DNA of 64,000 bases. Origin: Dimorphilus gyrociliatus (taxonomy: Eukaryota; Annelida; Polychaeta; Dinophilidae). Under the pieces are notes generated by a model. That model did no database searches. It was not told where the DNA came from and saw only the letters and a list, made by a program, of their open reading frames with translations. Shown here piece after piece: positions 1 through 10,024 of the stretch (positions within the stretch are counted from its first letter, which is position 1; every line of letters begins with the position of its first letter). The stretch lies in contig CAJFCJ010000001.1 in assembly GCA_904063045.1 (NCBI GenBank), forward strand, positions 2,797,501 to 2,861,500, in the 5' to 3' direction. The translations under genes were made by a program, and so were the position numbers.

Positions 1-3000
1 GCCGAAATTTCTGAAGAGGAAAAGGCGGCAAAAAAATTGAAGGAAGATATGAAACTGGAATATTTCGCTGCCCTTCAAAATGAAGGTTAATTAATAGTAA
101 TTTATTCATATAAAACTTTATTAATTTATTAAACTTCTAGCCGAAAGTGTTAAAAAAAGAGTGAATTTGATAAGATACGTTGCATTGGCAACAATGGCTG
201 ATTTAAGATCTAAAGCCGAGGTTGCTTATAAAGATATGGATGATTGGTTAGGTTCAAGATTCCTTAAGGAGATGGATAGGTAAAGATTAATTGTGTTTAT
301 TAAAATCTTTACATCGCTCATTTAATTCCTATTTCAGCATTAAATATTTAACAACCGTTATGAAACACGCCATCGAAAGCGGAACAAAGATTAGAGAAGA
401 GTTAGAAATTGATCAAGATCAATTTGTCATATCAGAGGTAAGTTCGCAAAAGTTTAGAATGTAATCACGTGACAAATTAAACAGTATCTACAATAATATA
501 ATGTTACTCTATATTTATTACGTTATTGAAGCGACATAGCTCAACAAACGAACAAACAAAAACATAAATTTAATTTCTATGCCTAAAATGAGAATCATTG
601 TAAAAAAAGAAAAACTAGACAAACAAACAAATAGTTAAGAGAATAGAAAATATACGAAAAGCTGTGAAAATGTTTGCTCCCGACTCCTTAGAAACCACTT
701 TCCAATCGGCAACAAAATACCTATTTTGTGTATATACATATTTTAATATTACATATTTTATTGTATATATTAAAATATTTTATAATAATTACCTAATACC
801 TTACCTGATTACCTGCCTACCTTTTAATCCTAATTTGTTTGCCCCCTTTAAAGATTCCATTAAAAGACCTTGAAGATAATATGAAAGTTGATCCCAGATT
901 TTATGTAAACTCGGTATATATTTACCTTTTCTTGAGAATTTTCTCATTTTTATTTTTAAAAAAACGTCTTTTTTTAAGTTTATAGTTTTAGTTCTTTAAT
1001 TTTTTGGCTACTTTCTAACGTTTTTTATTTTATTGTTTCTTACAATTTTTCTTACCTTATGAATATTCATAATGTATATAAGAAATATGCATAAAGGCGT
1101 ACACTACATATAATGTATATTTTCATATAAATATATATATATATATATATATAAATTTATACAGTGCATTTATATATATATATATATTAAATATATACAT
1201 TTATTTTATATTTAAGAATTAATTTGCATATATTTGCATTAATTATAATAAGAACATTAATAATATTTTATCAAACTAACTGTGAGTATTGTTTTAAGGA
1301 CACCATATACTTTGAGGCGGAGGTTAATAAAGCACTTTCACTAGCAAACTAAGCATGGATTATTTAGAGATCAATTTAGATAATAATATTACTATTCAAA
1401 GCATGTTTGTTTATAAACTTGAACCGACATTCTCACTACATTTTTTAGTCTAAAACAAAAAAAAAGGTTTTATATAGCGTTTTTTCTTTTTAGCCTTACT
1501 TTTATATATATTATAATATATATATATATATTAAAATAAAAAATTATTCATGCATAAATTAATATGCAAATTAGTAAAAGAAAAAACCAAAACATTTACA
1601 CGGGACAGGAGTAAAATTTTTTTTTGCATTAATTGAATGTTTCCCCTTTTTATTTTAACATATTTTTTTTTTTAATTTATTACTTTTTTATTATTTTTGT
1701 TATATTTTTATTTTGTAGCTTTTTGTTATTAAAACAACAAACAAACAATTAAATATTAAAACATTTTTTTTTCTAAGCACCGCTCGAAACTTGGAGTTTT
1801 TTTTTTCTTTTTGTTAATTTGATACTTTTATCTTTTTTTTATACACGTTTTCGTAACCCAACCAAAAAAAAATCCCTCTCCCTTTACCACTTTTTGAAGA
1901 CTTCATCACAAGAAAATGTTAAAGAATGCAACAATTTATTTTTATTTTCCTTTTTCTTTCTATTGAATGAACTAGAGATTAAATTTGTGTTTATCTACAG
2001 GATACTAAAGTTGTTAGAACTCCTACGCCTCCTCCACCGCCTGAAGTTAAGGAAGCACTTCATCACGATACTTTTACGGTTGAACAATTATTAAATGTCT
2101 TTAGACAATTTTCCCAAACTGCCCCTGATGGCCTAATGTCGGTTCAGTCGTTTGTTGAAACTTTCTCGAGTTTAATATCCCTTAGCCATGGGACCGAACA
2201 ATTACCTGATATGTGGTTACAAGCCACTAATCATCAAGTTGAATCGTTGGCTTTTAATTTGTCAGCAGATGGCGAATACGTTGACTGGCATTTGCTTATG
2301 CTTCATATTGCCCAGCCTTGGCCTATGCCAACCCAAAGTCAACTCTTGGAGACTCTTGAAGCTTTCAAACAAATGGATCAACGATCAACAAACTTTGTAA
2401 CTAGGGAGCAGTACGACGCTATACATCTTTGGTTCCTTAGCGATGAGGAAAAGGCTAAGAAAAGTAAAGAGGAAAAGAAAGCAACCGCCGATATAGAGGA
2501 AGAGTCAACTGAACCAATAATTATTGAAACTTTTGATAGACTGGGTCATTTGAAAGCGGCATTTTTCGAAATATTTGCAGATCAAAGACAAAAACAACCA
2601 ACTGTAAATTATATCGATATGGTAAATATAATCATATTTTTCCATCATTAATAGTTAAATTTCCCCTATTTTTCAATTATTATTACTTTTTCAGTTATTA
2701 TACTTTTCCTTATCGCACGATTCAAACGATGGATTTTTAAGAGCTTTAAGTGTTGCCAGTGGAAAACATATGCCTCGCTTATCAGGCAAAATGCCTGTAC
2801 ACATTCCTATAAATCATACGTAAGGTTATTCTATACATAGTTTAATGGAATAATACCAACAAACAATTTTTCAGTGAAGATAAAGGACCTCAAATGATTG
2901 CTGGCGCTTCCCGTCATACAACATTAATGGCTAAGGAAACTTTATTCGAACCACCAACTGATATTCCCGATGATGCAATCGAAGCTGCCGTTAAAATGGA

Positions 3001-3419
3001 CGATCTTTATAAAGTTTTACATCATGCACAGAATGAAAGGGGCGATAGTCACCGCTTTAGCGTTATGACTAATCCGGAACAAGTCTTTTCAAGGGTAAGT
3101 AGAAACAACTCAACCGGATTCTTTTTCTCTTTTTTCTTGGCAAGTAAAAATATTCTTCTATAGGATCGACTTGCTGGAGTTTGGCATGAATTAGGTTACA
3201 CGGAAGAGGAAGCTATATCCCTAATACTATTAATAGAACATCCAATCATCTCCGAAATGATATCCATATGCAATACCTATACATTTGTGGTAAATTTTAT
3301 ATTGTTATTCAATTGTTTAAGCGATTTAACGTTTCGTTTCTCACCAGGATTTAAAGACTGTTATACCACCTCAATTTTTAGAGACAGCCGATATTACAAG
3401 TATTAAAACAGGCGATTAA
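1..3419 (+). CDS. SPEF2: SPEF2-like sperm flagellar protein 2, C-terminal exons (5' partial)
   Basis: Eight exons join in phase: <1-85, 141-279, 338-437, 2001-2621, 2695-2819, 2875-3094, 3164-3289, 3348-3419. Stop TAA is at 3417-3419. Recognition rests on the SPEF2 C-terminal region: a VDWHLL...AQPWPMP block, then a TREQY...LWF segment and DRLGHLKAAFFEIFADQ, all matching my memory of vertebrate SPEF2. SPEF2 is an axonemal central-apparatus protein needed for sperm tails and motile cilia. A charged, coiled-coil-like stretch (EEEKAAKKLKED) opens the window. A proline-rich linker (PTPPPPPEV) starts exon 4. The 1.56 kb intron 438-2000 is far longer than the other introns (about 55-75 nt). The N-terminal CH and adenylate-kinase-like regions would lie upstream of the window. 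AATAAA at 3454-3459 is a likely poly(A) signal. Confidence 0.85.
438..2000 (+). other. Long AT-rich intron of SPEF2
   Basis: This 1.56 kb stretch lies between two in-phase SPEF2 exons (donor GTAAGT at 438, acceptor CTACAG ending at 2000). It holds AT dinucleotide runs near 1130-1190 and 1500-1530, and poly-T/poly-A tracts. The short open frames in it (for example at 664-873 and 1819-2094) are low-complexity and have no recognisable domain. I see no transposase or RNA gene. Confidence 0.6.
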
Positions 3420-3453
3420 AAAGAACACAACAATTGTATTATTTTATATATTC

Positions 3454-3459
3454 AATAAA
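3454..3459 (+). promoter_or_regulatory. Poly(A) signal AATAAA of SPEF2
   Basis: AATAAA lies about 35 nt after the SPEF2 stop. The intergenic gap to the convergent kinase gene is only about 250 bp, so both 3' UTRs must be short or overlap. Confidence 0.5.
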
Positions 3460-3672
3460 ATAGTTTATTATTTAATTACTTTATAATTTTAACAGAAAAA
3501 TATATGAATAATACAGTATATTCATAATTTATGTAAAATTTATTACTAAATTAAGCACTTTGAATTAAATGAATTAAGGAAAAGAAAGAATTATCTTAAT
3601 TCTAACAGTAACGTATTAGAAAATAGATATGCATGGAGAATGTTCTAGATATCTTTTAACATTTGTTTCAAG

Positions 3673-4629
3673 CTACAGATTTGTTTTTGAGAATTTTTGT
3701 GTAAAAGCAGAAATATCAACATTTTCGTTTTCTGTAATGAACGGTTTGTTTAAAAGATCAGGATATCTTGGTCTCTCTTCAATATTTTTCTTTAAAGTTA
3801 AATTAATAAAATCATTAAATTCGTTGGAATATTCGTCTGGTGGTAAAGTTGGCGATGGGTTATTTAAAACTTCCATTATAGCGTCGAAATCGCACTTCCA
3901 TTTCCTGTACGGGTATTTACCAATTGTAAATTCTAGAATAGTTATTCCAAGACTCCATACATCAGATTTGGATGAAGAAGAGATGATATCATCGGATGGT
4001 ACAAGTTTCTCAGGAGCTAAATACGGCGTAGAACCAGCATTTGATTTAGTTAGAGAATCACTCATAACAACACCACAGATCCCGAAATCACATATTTTCA
4101 CTTGGCCGCCTTTATTAATAAGAATGTTAGATGGTTTAACGTCGCGATGTGCAACCCCTACTTCGCTGCGTAAAAAGAAAAGACCGCTAATGATTTGATA
4201 TGACATATTCCCGATAATCCTTTCATCTATTTTATAGCTTCCTTCCATTTCTGTAATATTCTGTCGAAGTTTATCTAAAGAGATGTCCATTCTTTCCATC
4301 AACATCCATAGTTCTCCGTCTGTGGCCATAGCACCGTAAAAGTTTACAGTATAAGGACAATGTAAACTCTTTATTGCAACATAAACTTCCATCATACTTC
4401 TTCTCTCTCCTTCTGCAAATGAAGTCGAAGTCATTTTCTTGACAGCGAAAGTCTTATTCGATTGACGATCACGAACAAAGTCAACAAAACCGTATCTTCC
4501 TTCACCCAAACGTTCAATAATATGTAAATCCTTCACACTTAATAGTAAATCATCACCATCTATTCTAACTTGAGCTTCAGTTCCTATCTTTTTAAAAAAA
4601 TCGTCTGACTGCGACTCTTGATGATTCAT
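3673..4629 (-). CDS. MAP kinase kinase, MKK3/6-like, copy 1 (intronless)
   Basis: A 318-residue dual-specificity MAP2K of the p38-pathway (MKK3/6) type, encoded without introns. Visible motifs in order: glycine loop GEGRYGFV, AVKKM lysine, CPYTVNFYGA hinge-side block, HRDVKPSNILIN catalytic loop, DFGICG, APEKL, SDVWSLGIT, and a C-terminal LKKNIEERPRYPDLL segment like the MKK DVD docking region. In the activation loop two serines sit four residues apart (SLTKS). Canonical MKK3/6 has Ser/Thr with one more residue in this loop. The N terminus is acidic and lacks the basic plus hydrophobic D-site seen in the neighbouring paralogue. Its CDS starts 997 bp from CHCHD4 in a divergent arrangement. An active kinase is likely since K, HRD and DFG are intact. 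Assignment to the MKK3/6 subgroup is by whole-domain resemblance. Confidence 0.88.
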   Translation of the reverse strand: MNHQESQSDDFFKKIGTEAQVRIDGDDLLLSVKDLHIIERLGEGRYGFVDFVRDRQSNKTFAVKKMTSTSFAEGERRSMMEVYVAIKSLHCPYTVNFYGAMATDGELWMLMERMDISLDKLRQNITEMEGSYKIDERIIGNMSYQIISGLFFLRSEVGVAHRDVKPSNILINKGGQVKICDFGICGVVMSDSLTKSNAGSTPYLAPEKLVPSDDIISSSSKSDVWSLGITILEFTIGKYPYRKWKCDFDAIMEVLNNPSPTLPPDEYSNEFNDFINLTLKKNIEERPRYPDLLNKPFITENENVDISAFTQKFSKTNL

Positions 4630-5625
4630 GATTGATGAAGCTGTTTTCGTTTACTATCGAATCAATAATGGTTATAATTTATGATGTTTCGTTTTCGAAA
4701 TGCCGATCAATACGATAACAACATAAAAAAGAAAAAATGATGATCTAACACATTCCTGGTAGGAATTTTGAAAAATTCTAAAGAGAGTGGTGTCTTTCAA
4801 CTTCTATTGATTATTACTCCTTTTTTGAATGGTTTAGTATATATTTTCTACTGTTTTATATCAAAATATCATAATAGAATATCCAATGGTTCTTCTGTTG
4901 TATTTTATATGTATAATCTTTTCTTACAATCTTCATTTATGTTAAGTGAATATCGTTTAACTTCCTGTCTAAACGATTCAAGCAAGAAAGGAACTTGTTT
5001 TAACCAAAATAGATGATAATTTCGATAAAGTTAATAAATCTTGTTGGACAGTCTTACTCACCACACTATTCTTAAAGCACTTAAAATATCTATACAACTA
5101 ATCAAGCATCAGTTTATCCAGTTAATAAATAATTTAACACTTCTGTTAATTTTTGAAGTCGTTCTGTAGACTGAAGTCTCGCACAGAAAAGTTTAATTAG
5201 GCCTATTATGGTTATCAGAAAATATTTTTCAAAAAAATTAAAGTAAAAGTAAAAATATAGGTATTGGACTTTTGGCATCGAAAGATAATGTAAAATTAGC
5301 TACTTAACGACAATGTTTTAACATAAAATTCAAATTTTGATATGTTCAATTTCATAAGGTGTATTACTATTTAGCGACTGAATACAGTTTGCAAAATGGT
5401 TGAACATGAGAAAAGTACACAGAGACGCCATTTTAAAAAGACTTTAAAGTATGGTATTTTGTAGAAAAGTGGCCAGCTTTCCTCTTTCTTCCGGTTTTAT
5501 CACGTGGTCTCGTAAGGGTCAATGTGATTTTGTTAAGGACTATCAAAAGTGGGGTTAGAGCACGTGTTTTTATTTAAATTATTTGTTATCTTTACTAACT
5601 GGTAATTAGATTAAAAGAGAGCAAA
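4630..5625. other. Divergent intergenic region, MKK copy 1 / CHCHD4
   Basis: One kilobase separates the kinase ATG (4629) from the CHCHD4 ATG (5626). It contains two perfect CACGTG E-boxes close to CHCHD4. A short frame at 4768-5016 has no recognisable domain and I do not call it a gene. Confidence 0.5.
5501..5566. promoter_or_regulatory. Two CACGTG E-boxes upstream of CHCHD4
   Basis: CACGTG occurs at 5501-5506 and 5561-5566, 120 and 60 bp before the CHCHD4 start codon. This hexamer is the binding site of Myc/Max, USF and related bHLH-zip factors. Function is inferred from position only. Confidence 0.4.
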
Positions 5626-6316
5626 ATGTCATATTGCAGAGAAGAAGGTAAAATATATATAAATTTAGTGCTGCAATTGCTAAAGATTTAATTTTTCCAC
5701 AGGAAAAGACAAAATTGTGTTCTTAGAGAAGGATTCAGCAGTAAAAAATGATTCTAAGACCATGTCACTACTGCCTAGTGATCTTGAAGATGAGCCTGGA
5801 TTAGTGTTAGAAAATGGTGAGATCAACTGGAATTGTCCATGTTTAGGAGGAATGTCCTCTGGGCCTTGCGGCGTACCGGTAATTTAACAAAATATACATT
5901 TGCTTTTAATAAGGCATTTTAATTACGTAATATTATGTGAAAAAATTAAATAATAATAATAAGTAAAAGTAATAAGTAACCACACTGAATATAAACATAT
6001 TATAATTCTTCTGCGACATATTTCTTTACAGTTTAGGGAGGCTTTCTCATGCTTTCATTACAGGTAATCCATTATAAGTATTTAGTATAAGTATTAAATT
6101 TTAAAATTATATTCTACCAGTCAAGCTGATCAAAAAGGCTCAGATTGCTATGAAGAATTTGCTAAGATGACCGACTGTTTTAGAAAATATCCAGATATAT
6201 ATGCAGAACCTGATGGTAACAAAGAGGAAAATGATACAGAAGAAAGCACACCTGATGCGTCATCCGAACAAACCAGTGATGAAACTTCTGCAACTTCGGA
6301 TGGAAAAAAATCATAA
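5626..6316 (+). CDS. CHCHD4: CHCHD4/MIA40 mitochondrial intermembrane-space oxidoreductase
   Basis: Four exons (5626-5647, 5703-5878, 6032-6063, 6121-6316) give 141 residues, close to the human protein (142). The redox CPC motif is followed directly by LGGMSSGPCG. The two structural CX9C pairs are visible: C-GVPFREAFS-C and C-YEEFAKMTD-C. The tail is acidic and Ser/Thr-rich, as in animal MIA40, which lacks the yeast membrane anchor. MIA40 oxidises small cysteine-rich proteins on import into the intermembrane space, working with the sulfhydryl oxidase ALR/Erv1. UQCRH, encoded about 4 kb downstream, is itself a cysteine-paired intermembrane-space protein. The first coding exon holds only seven codons and one base. 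AATAAA at 6592-6597 could be its poly(A) signal. Confidence 0.95.
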
Positions 6317-7129
6317 AATACTTTTTTACTGTTACGTTTACTACATATGAATCATTATTCAATAATTTCAAATTTATTAACTTGTTATTCAATACACTCT
6401 CTAGGAAATTGTTTTGTGAGAAAACGAGAGAGAGAGACAGAGAAAGGAGGAGAGAGCTTTAAAATATTACGCAATATCGTTTTATAGGCGTACTTCTTAT
6501 TAACTCCAGAAGCTAAAAAGACCCATGAGTCACTCATACGGTATACACAGAAGTCTTCCTAAATTTGTAGCTATGTAGCATTTACTAACAAAATAAATAG
6601 AAAGAATAATAATATAATTCAAGTAAACTTGAAAAACTTGAGTTGCTCATAATGGTTATCCCGTATTCAATAGTTCATTAGCTAACTAGACTCTAATTTT
6701 ATCAAAGATACCCAAAAGAAACACCATTAAAATACTTGCTTTTTATATTTATTAATACTATTTTTTCGCCATTTTATCATCAAAAATATTTCGGCATATT
6801 GGAAATTTAATACATTCCATCAATTTAAAATAAAACAAAGAAAAAATCAAAATGACTAATACATACACGTCCTGTAGATTAGAGACTAAGAGTTGGAGAG
6901 CGAAAGAAAAGAACCATACATAATAGACGAAAACTATATTTTGTTTGTTTAGTGTTAGAGAACTTTGATTTACCTATTTAAAAAAAAAACAATAATTCGA
7001 CTAATGTAATATATTTTGTATTTTATTGGAATATTAGAAGAATACTAATGAATAAAGTACAAAGTATAACTCACTAACAAATCATCTACAATAATCGAGA
7101 ATGAGAGAGAGAGAGTATATTGATGTGTG

Positions 7130-7162
<33 letters not shown>

Positions 7163-7223
7163 TTGCTTGCATGTATGTGTGCATGTATGTAAGTATGTAC
7201 GGGTGTGTATGCGTGGAATGACA
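6317..7223. other. Convergent intergenic region CHCHD4 / MKK copy 2
   Basis: No gene seen. It holds a GA-rich purine run (about 6422-6460), and a composite microsatellite at 7101-7215 made of GA, then AT, then GT, then ATGT-type repeats. The apparent frames across 7082-7301 are produced by this repeat and are not genes. Confidence 0.6.
7101..7215. repeat. Composite microsatellite (GA)n-(TA)n-(GT)n-(ATGT)n
   Basis: Direct reading shows consecutive blocks of GAGAGA, TATATA, GTGTGT and TGTATG-type units. It lies in the likely 3' UTR of the minus-strand kinase that ends at 7224. Confidence 0.85.
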
Positions 7224-8234
7224 CTATTCGTTCGCGAATTCTTGAACAAAAGAGGATATATCAACACTTTGACACTTTTCTATAAATGGTTTTTTCAATA
7301 AGTCTGCATATCTTGGTCTTTCGTTGACATCTTTCTTTAGTGTAGAATTTATAAAATCATTAAATTCGTCGGAATATTCTCCAGCTGGTAAAGTTGGCGA
7401 TGGTTTTGTTACAACATCATTTAAGGCTTCAAAAGCATTTTGCCATCCTCTATATGGAAATTTTCCCGTAGTAAATTCCAAAACAGTTATACCTAAACTC
7501 CAAACATCAGCTCTTGACGAGAAGCCTACTTGACCATCTCTGGGACTTATTTTCTCTGGTGCTAGGTACGGCTTAGAACCAACGTTTGAAAATGCCAATG
7601 ACTCCTTGACAATATTTCCGGATATGCCAAAATCGCACACTTTAACACGACCACACTTATTAATCAAGATATTTGATGGTTTAACATCTCTATGAAGAAC
7701 GGAAACTTCATCTCGCAAATAACTAAGGCCCTTGATAATTTGATAGGTAATATTACCTATAATATTCTCAGGTATTTTATAGTTTTCATCTGCTCCAAAA
7801 ATATTCTCTCTTAGCTTATCTAAAGACATATCCATTCTCTCCATTATCATCCATAATTCACCCTCCAAACTCATAGCCCCGTAAAAGTTGACGGTATACG
7901 GACAGTCTTTACTCTGAGCTGCCACATAAACTTCCATGAGGGTCCTTCTCTGACCTTCTTCGAAAGAAGCCAAGGTCATTCTCTTAACTGCAAAAGATTT
8001 ACCGGATTGTCTGTCCCTAACTAGGTCAACGTGTCCGTACGCTCCGCGACCCAGATTTTGAATAGTTTGCAGATTATCGGCGTGAAGAACAATTTCCTCG
8101 TTGTCTACATGTATCCTAGCTTCACTTCCTAAATTTCTCATGATAGCATCTAAATGCTCAGGACTAGGAGTTGTTGTTACCCTATCATTAACGGGATCTA
8201 GTTTCTGAAGTGTAAACTGCTTTCTTTTCTTCAT
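7224..8234 (-). CDS. MAP kinase kinase, MKK3/6-like, copy 2 (intronless)
   Basis: A 336-residue MAP2K, again without introns, and the more canonical of the two. N-terminal KKRKQFTLQKL has the basic cluster plus hydrophobic pair of a MAPK-docking D-site. Then come LGRGAYGHV (glycine loop), FAVKRM, CPYTVNFYGAM, MERMDMSLDKL, LHRDVKPSNILIN, DFGISG, activation-loop SLAFS, KPYLAPEKI, DVWSLGIT and PSPTLPAGEYSDEFNDF. All of these track MKK6. The role is phosphorylation of p38-type MAPK on Thr and Tyr in stress signalling. The activation loop has Ser-x-x-x-Ser at the length seen in MEK1/2, not MKK3/6. With copy 1 it forms a same-strand tandem pair interrupted by CHCHD4. Local duplication, or retroposition followed by duplication, is inferred from the shared lack of introns. 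Confidence 0.92.
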   Translation of the reverse strand: MKKRKQFTLQKLDPVNDRVTTTPSPEHLDAIMRNLGSEARIHVDNEEIVLHADNLQTIQNLGRGAYGHVDLVRDRQSGKSFAVKRMTLASFEEGQRRTLMEVYVAAQSKDCPYTVNFYGAMSLEGELWMIMERMDMSLDKLRENIFGADENYKIPENIIGNITYQIIKGLSYLRDEVSVLHRDVKPSNILINKCGRVKVCDFGISGNIVKESLAFSNVGSKPYLAPEKISPRDGQVGFSSRADVWSLGITVLEFTTGKFPYRGWQNAFEALNDVVTKPSPTLPAGEYSDEFNDFINSTLKKDVNERPRYADLLKKPFIEKCQSVDISSFVQEFANE

Positions 8235-8921
8235 TTTTTGACTGTTTATACACGAAAAGATTAAAAGGTATAGGGGGGAATTTCAAAATGACTCACATAT
8301 ATACATTGTCAAATGGATAATAAAGTTTAACTTACTTTTCCATAAATTGAGTCGATTTTAAATTAGCTTAATTTATCAACAAAATTAACTCTAAATTATT
8401 TCGCAAAAATACAAGAAAAGACAACTTTTAACTAGTAAATGTCTGACATAAACATTACTAAATGTTGTCAGTCTAGGATAAAATTCCGACTGGTGTTTTA
8501 CTAGCTTATAACCGTTGGTTATAAACACGAATGGTGGCTCCCCTAGCGAGTCAAATTAGCTTCAAGTTTCAAGTACTGTACATTTATATCTAAAATGCTA
8601 AGATAATTTCAAGTTGAATAATAAATATTTCGTTTCAATAAAAAACATTTTACAGGAAGAAATATATACTAATATATTTATATAATAAAATATAGGCTTA
8701 GTTAATAAAAAAAATCAGTATTATTCTTATTTCTCACATAATAAAAATCATTTTTATATTATAGTTGTTTTTTGCTTTAAAATGTGAAATTATACAGAGA
8801 TATGAAAAGAAAACAAACAAATATTCAGTCAGCATTTTTTTCCCCACTTTTGTCAAAAGAAAAGACCGAAGAAAAAAACAGTATCCTCCTTTTCTTTGTC
8901 TTATTTCTTTCTATTAAAATT
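8235..8921. other. Intergenic region MKK copy 2 / TM2D1
   Basis: No gene seen in about 690 bp. It contains a perfect inverted repeat TTATAACC-GTT-GGTTATAA at 8506-8524 and AT-rich sequence. It should include the kinase promoter and the TM2D1 3' UTR. Confidence 0.55.
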
Positions 8922-9723
8922 TCAGGTAATATTATAAGTATAGTTATTAGATGACTGCTGATAAAGTGCTGCTCCGTAATAATCTATAACATAATCAGAT
9001 CCATCTGCTGGTTTTACTACCTGAAGAGCAATTAAGAGAACATCAACAAAGTGACCAACAAACATTAAACCAAGAGTACATAACTTGATTAAACCTAAAT
9101 GGAAAATTAACAAGCATAAGTAGATTATCCGTAAGCAATCTATTTTAAATAATTGTACCTATAGCTGAATAGCCTAGATAAAACCTATCAACTCCCAACA
9201 TTCCAAGAAAAATAGAAAATAATAAGGCTGTATCAAATCTTTTGCCATTTCTGTTAAAATAGATAGAACAAATCAGAAAATATACTTTTAGGTCGTATTT
9301 TTTTTCCTTACGTCCATTTACAAGGCACAGTCATTTGAAAACCTCTTGTAGAGCCATTATGAACTTTCCCATCGCATAATATATTTTCTACTGGATAACA
9401 CCACACTGAAAATTTTATTTCCAATAAATCTTTTCATTATAAGAAACTATTTAATTTATCAGATTTTACCCCTAGATGTTCTTGTTTCCTCGTTACAATT
9501 ATCTGCGGCTTGTCTCTCTGGATCAATTAGAGGTTCGTCGCATCTATATCTTTGTCTAGCTAAGGAAGTTTATTTTATTCAACGGAGCATTTACACACAA
9601 AAAAGACGTTTTAAAAGGATACTGTCCCTTTCTTAGGGATGAGCACTTCAATTTAGTTAAATTGTCTCCAAGTATCAGTTGTAAATATGATAAAATGAGG
9701 AGCGTCAATACGTTTAGATGCAT
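8922..9723 (-). CDS. TM2D1: TM2 domain-containing protein 1
   Basis: Five exons on the minus strand (9623-9723, 9470-9555, 9312-9405, 9159-9250, 8922-9094) join in phase to 181 residues. A signal peptide (MHLNVLTLLILSYLQLILG) is followed by a cysteine-rich luminal part (KCSSLRKGQ, RCDEPL, VWCYP, ILCDGK, VPCKW). The TM2 module has two membrane helices around the DRF motif (GVDRFYLGYSAIG). The family signature ADGSDYVIDYYGA lies near the C terminus. That PSDGSxYIIDYYG-type ending distinguishes TM2D1 from TM2D2/3. Fly TM2D homologues have neurogenic (Notch-related) phenotypes and TM2D1 was described as an amyloid-beta binding protein. The gene is head-to-head with UQCRH, 301 bp between start codons. 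The first intron acceptor was chosen among nearby AGs by reading phase. Confidence 0.9.
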
Positions 9724-9960
9724 TCTGGCGATCATCGAACTTACAGAATCGCGCGATATTCAAAAAATATCTCTTGAATTTCTCTAGTTTGGTTTTATAA
9801 CAAGGATTTAAACATTTTCTGCACTATCAAAAAATCTCACGAAGCGATCTCTTACTTCTCTCTTAACGATAACTAAAAATTATATTTTTATAGAGCTGTT
9901 TTCTTTGAATTTTAACATAAGTCTCAGCTTGGAGGAAAATTACTTTAGTTTTTATTTTAT

Positions 9961-9972
9961 GGCGCATGCTCG
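9961..9972. promoter_or_regulatory. NRF-1-like site before UQCRH
   Basis: GGCGCATGCTCG at 9961-9972 resembles the NRF-1/erect-wing palindrome with one half degraded. It is about 50 bp before the UQCRH start codon, in the shared TM2D1/UQCRH promoter. NRF-1 is a known regulator of nuclear respiratory genes in animals. Confidence 0.35.
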
Positions 9973-10024
9973 TAAATAAACTGGTGTCATTTATTTCCGG
10001 TTTAAAAGACATCACAACCGAAAG

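Noticed and set aside
862-915. Possible extra SPEF2 exon reading LEDNMKVDPRFYVNS
   Set aside because: Exons ending at 437 and starting at 2001 already join in phase, and SPEF2 similarity is continuous enough; no clean acceptor seen.
4768-5016. 82-codon frame between MKK and CHCHD4
   Set aside because: No recognisable domain; AT-rich promoter region; no typical start context.
7082-7301. Frames on both strands rich in Thr/His/Cys/Val/Tyr
   Set aside because: Produced by the GA/TA/GT microsatellite; no domain and no splice context.
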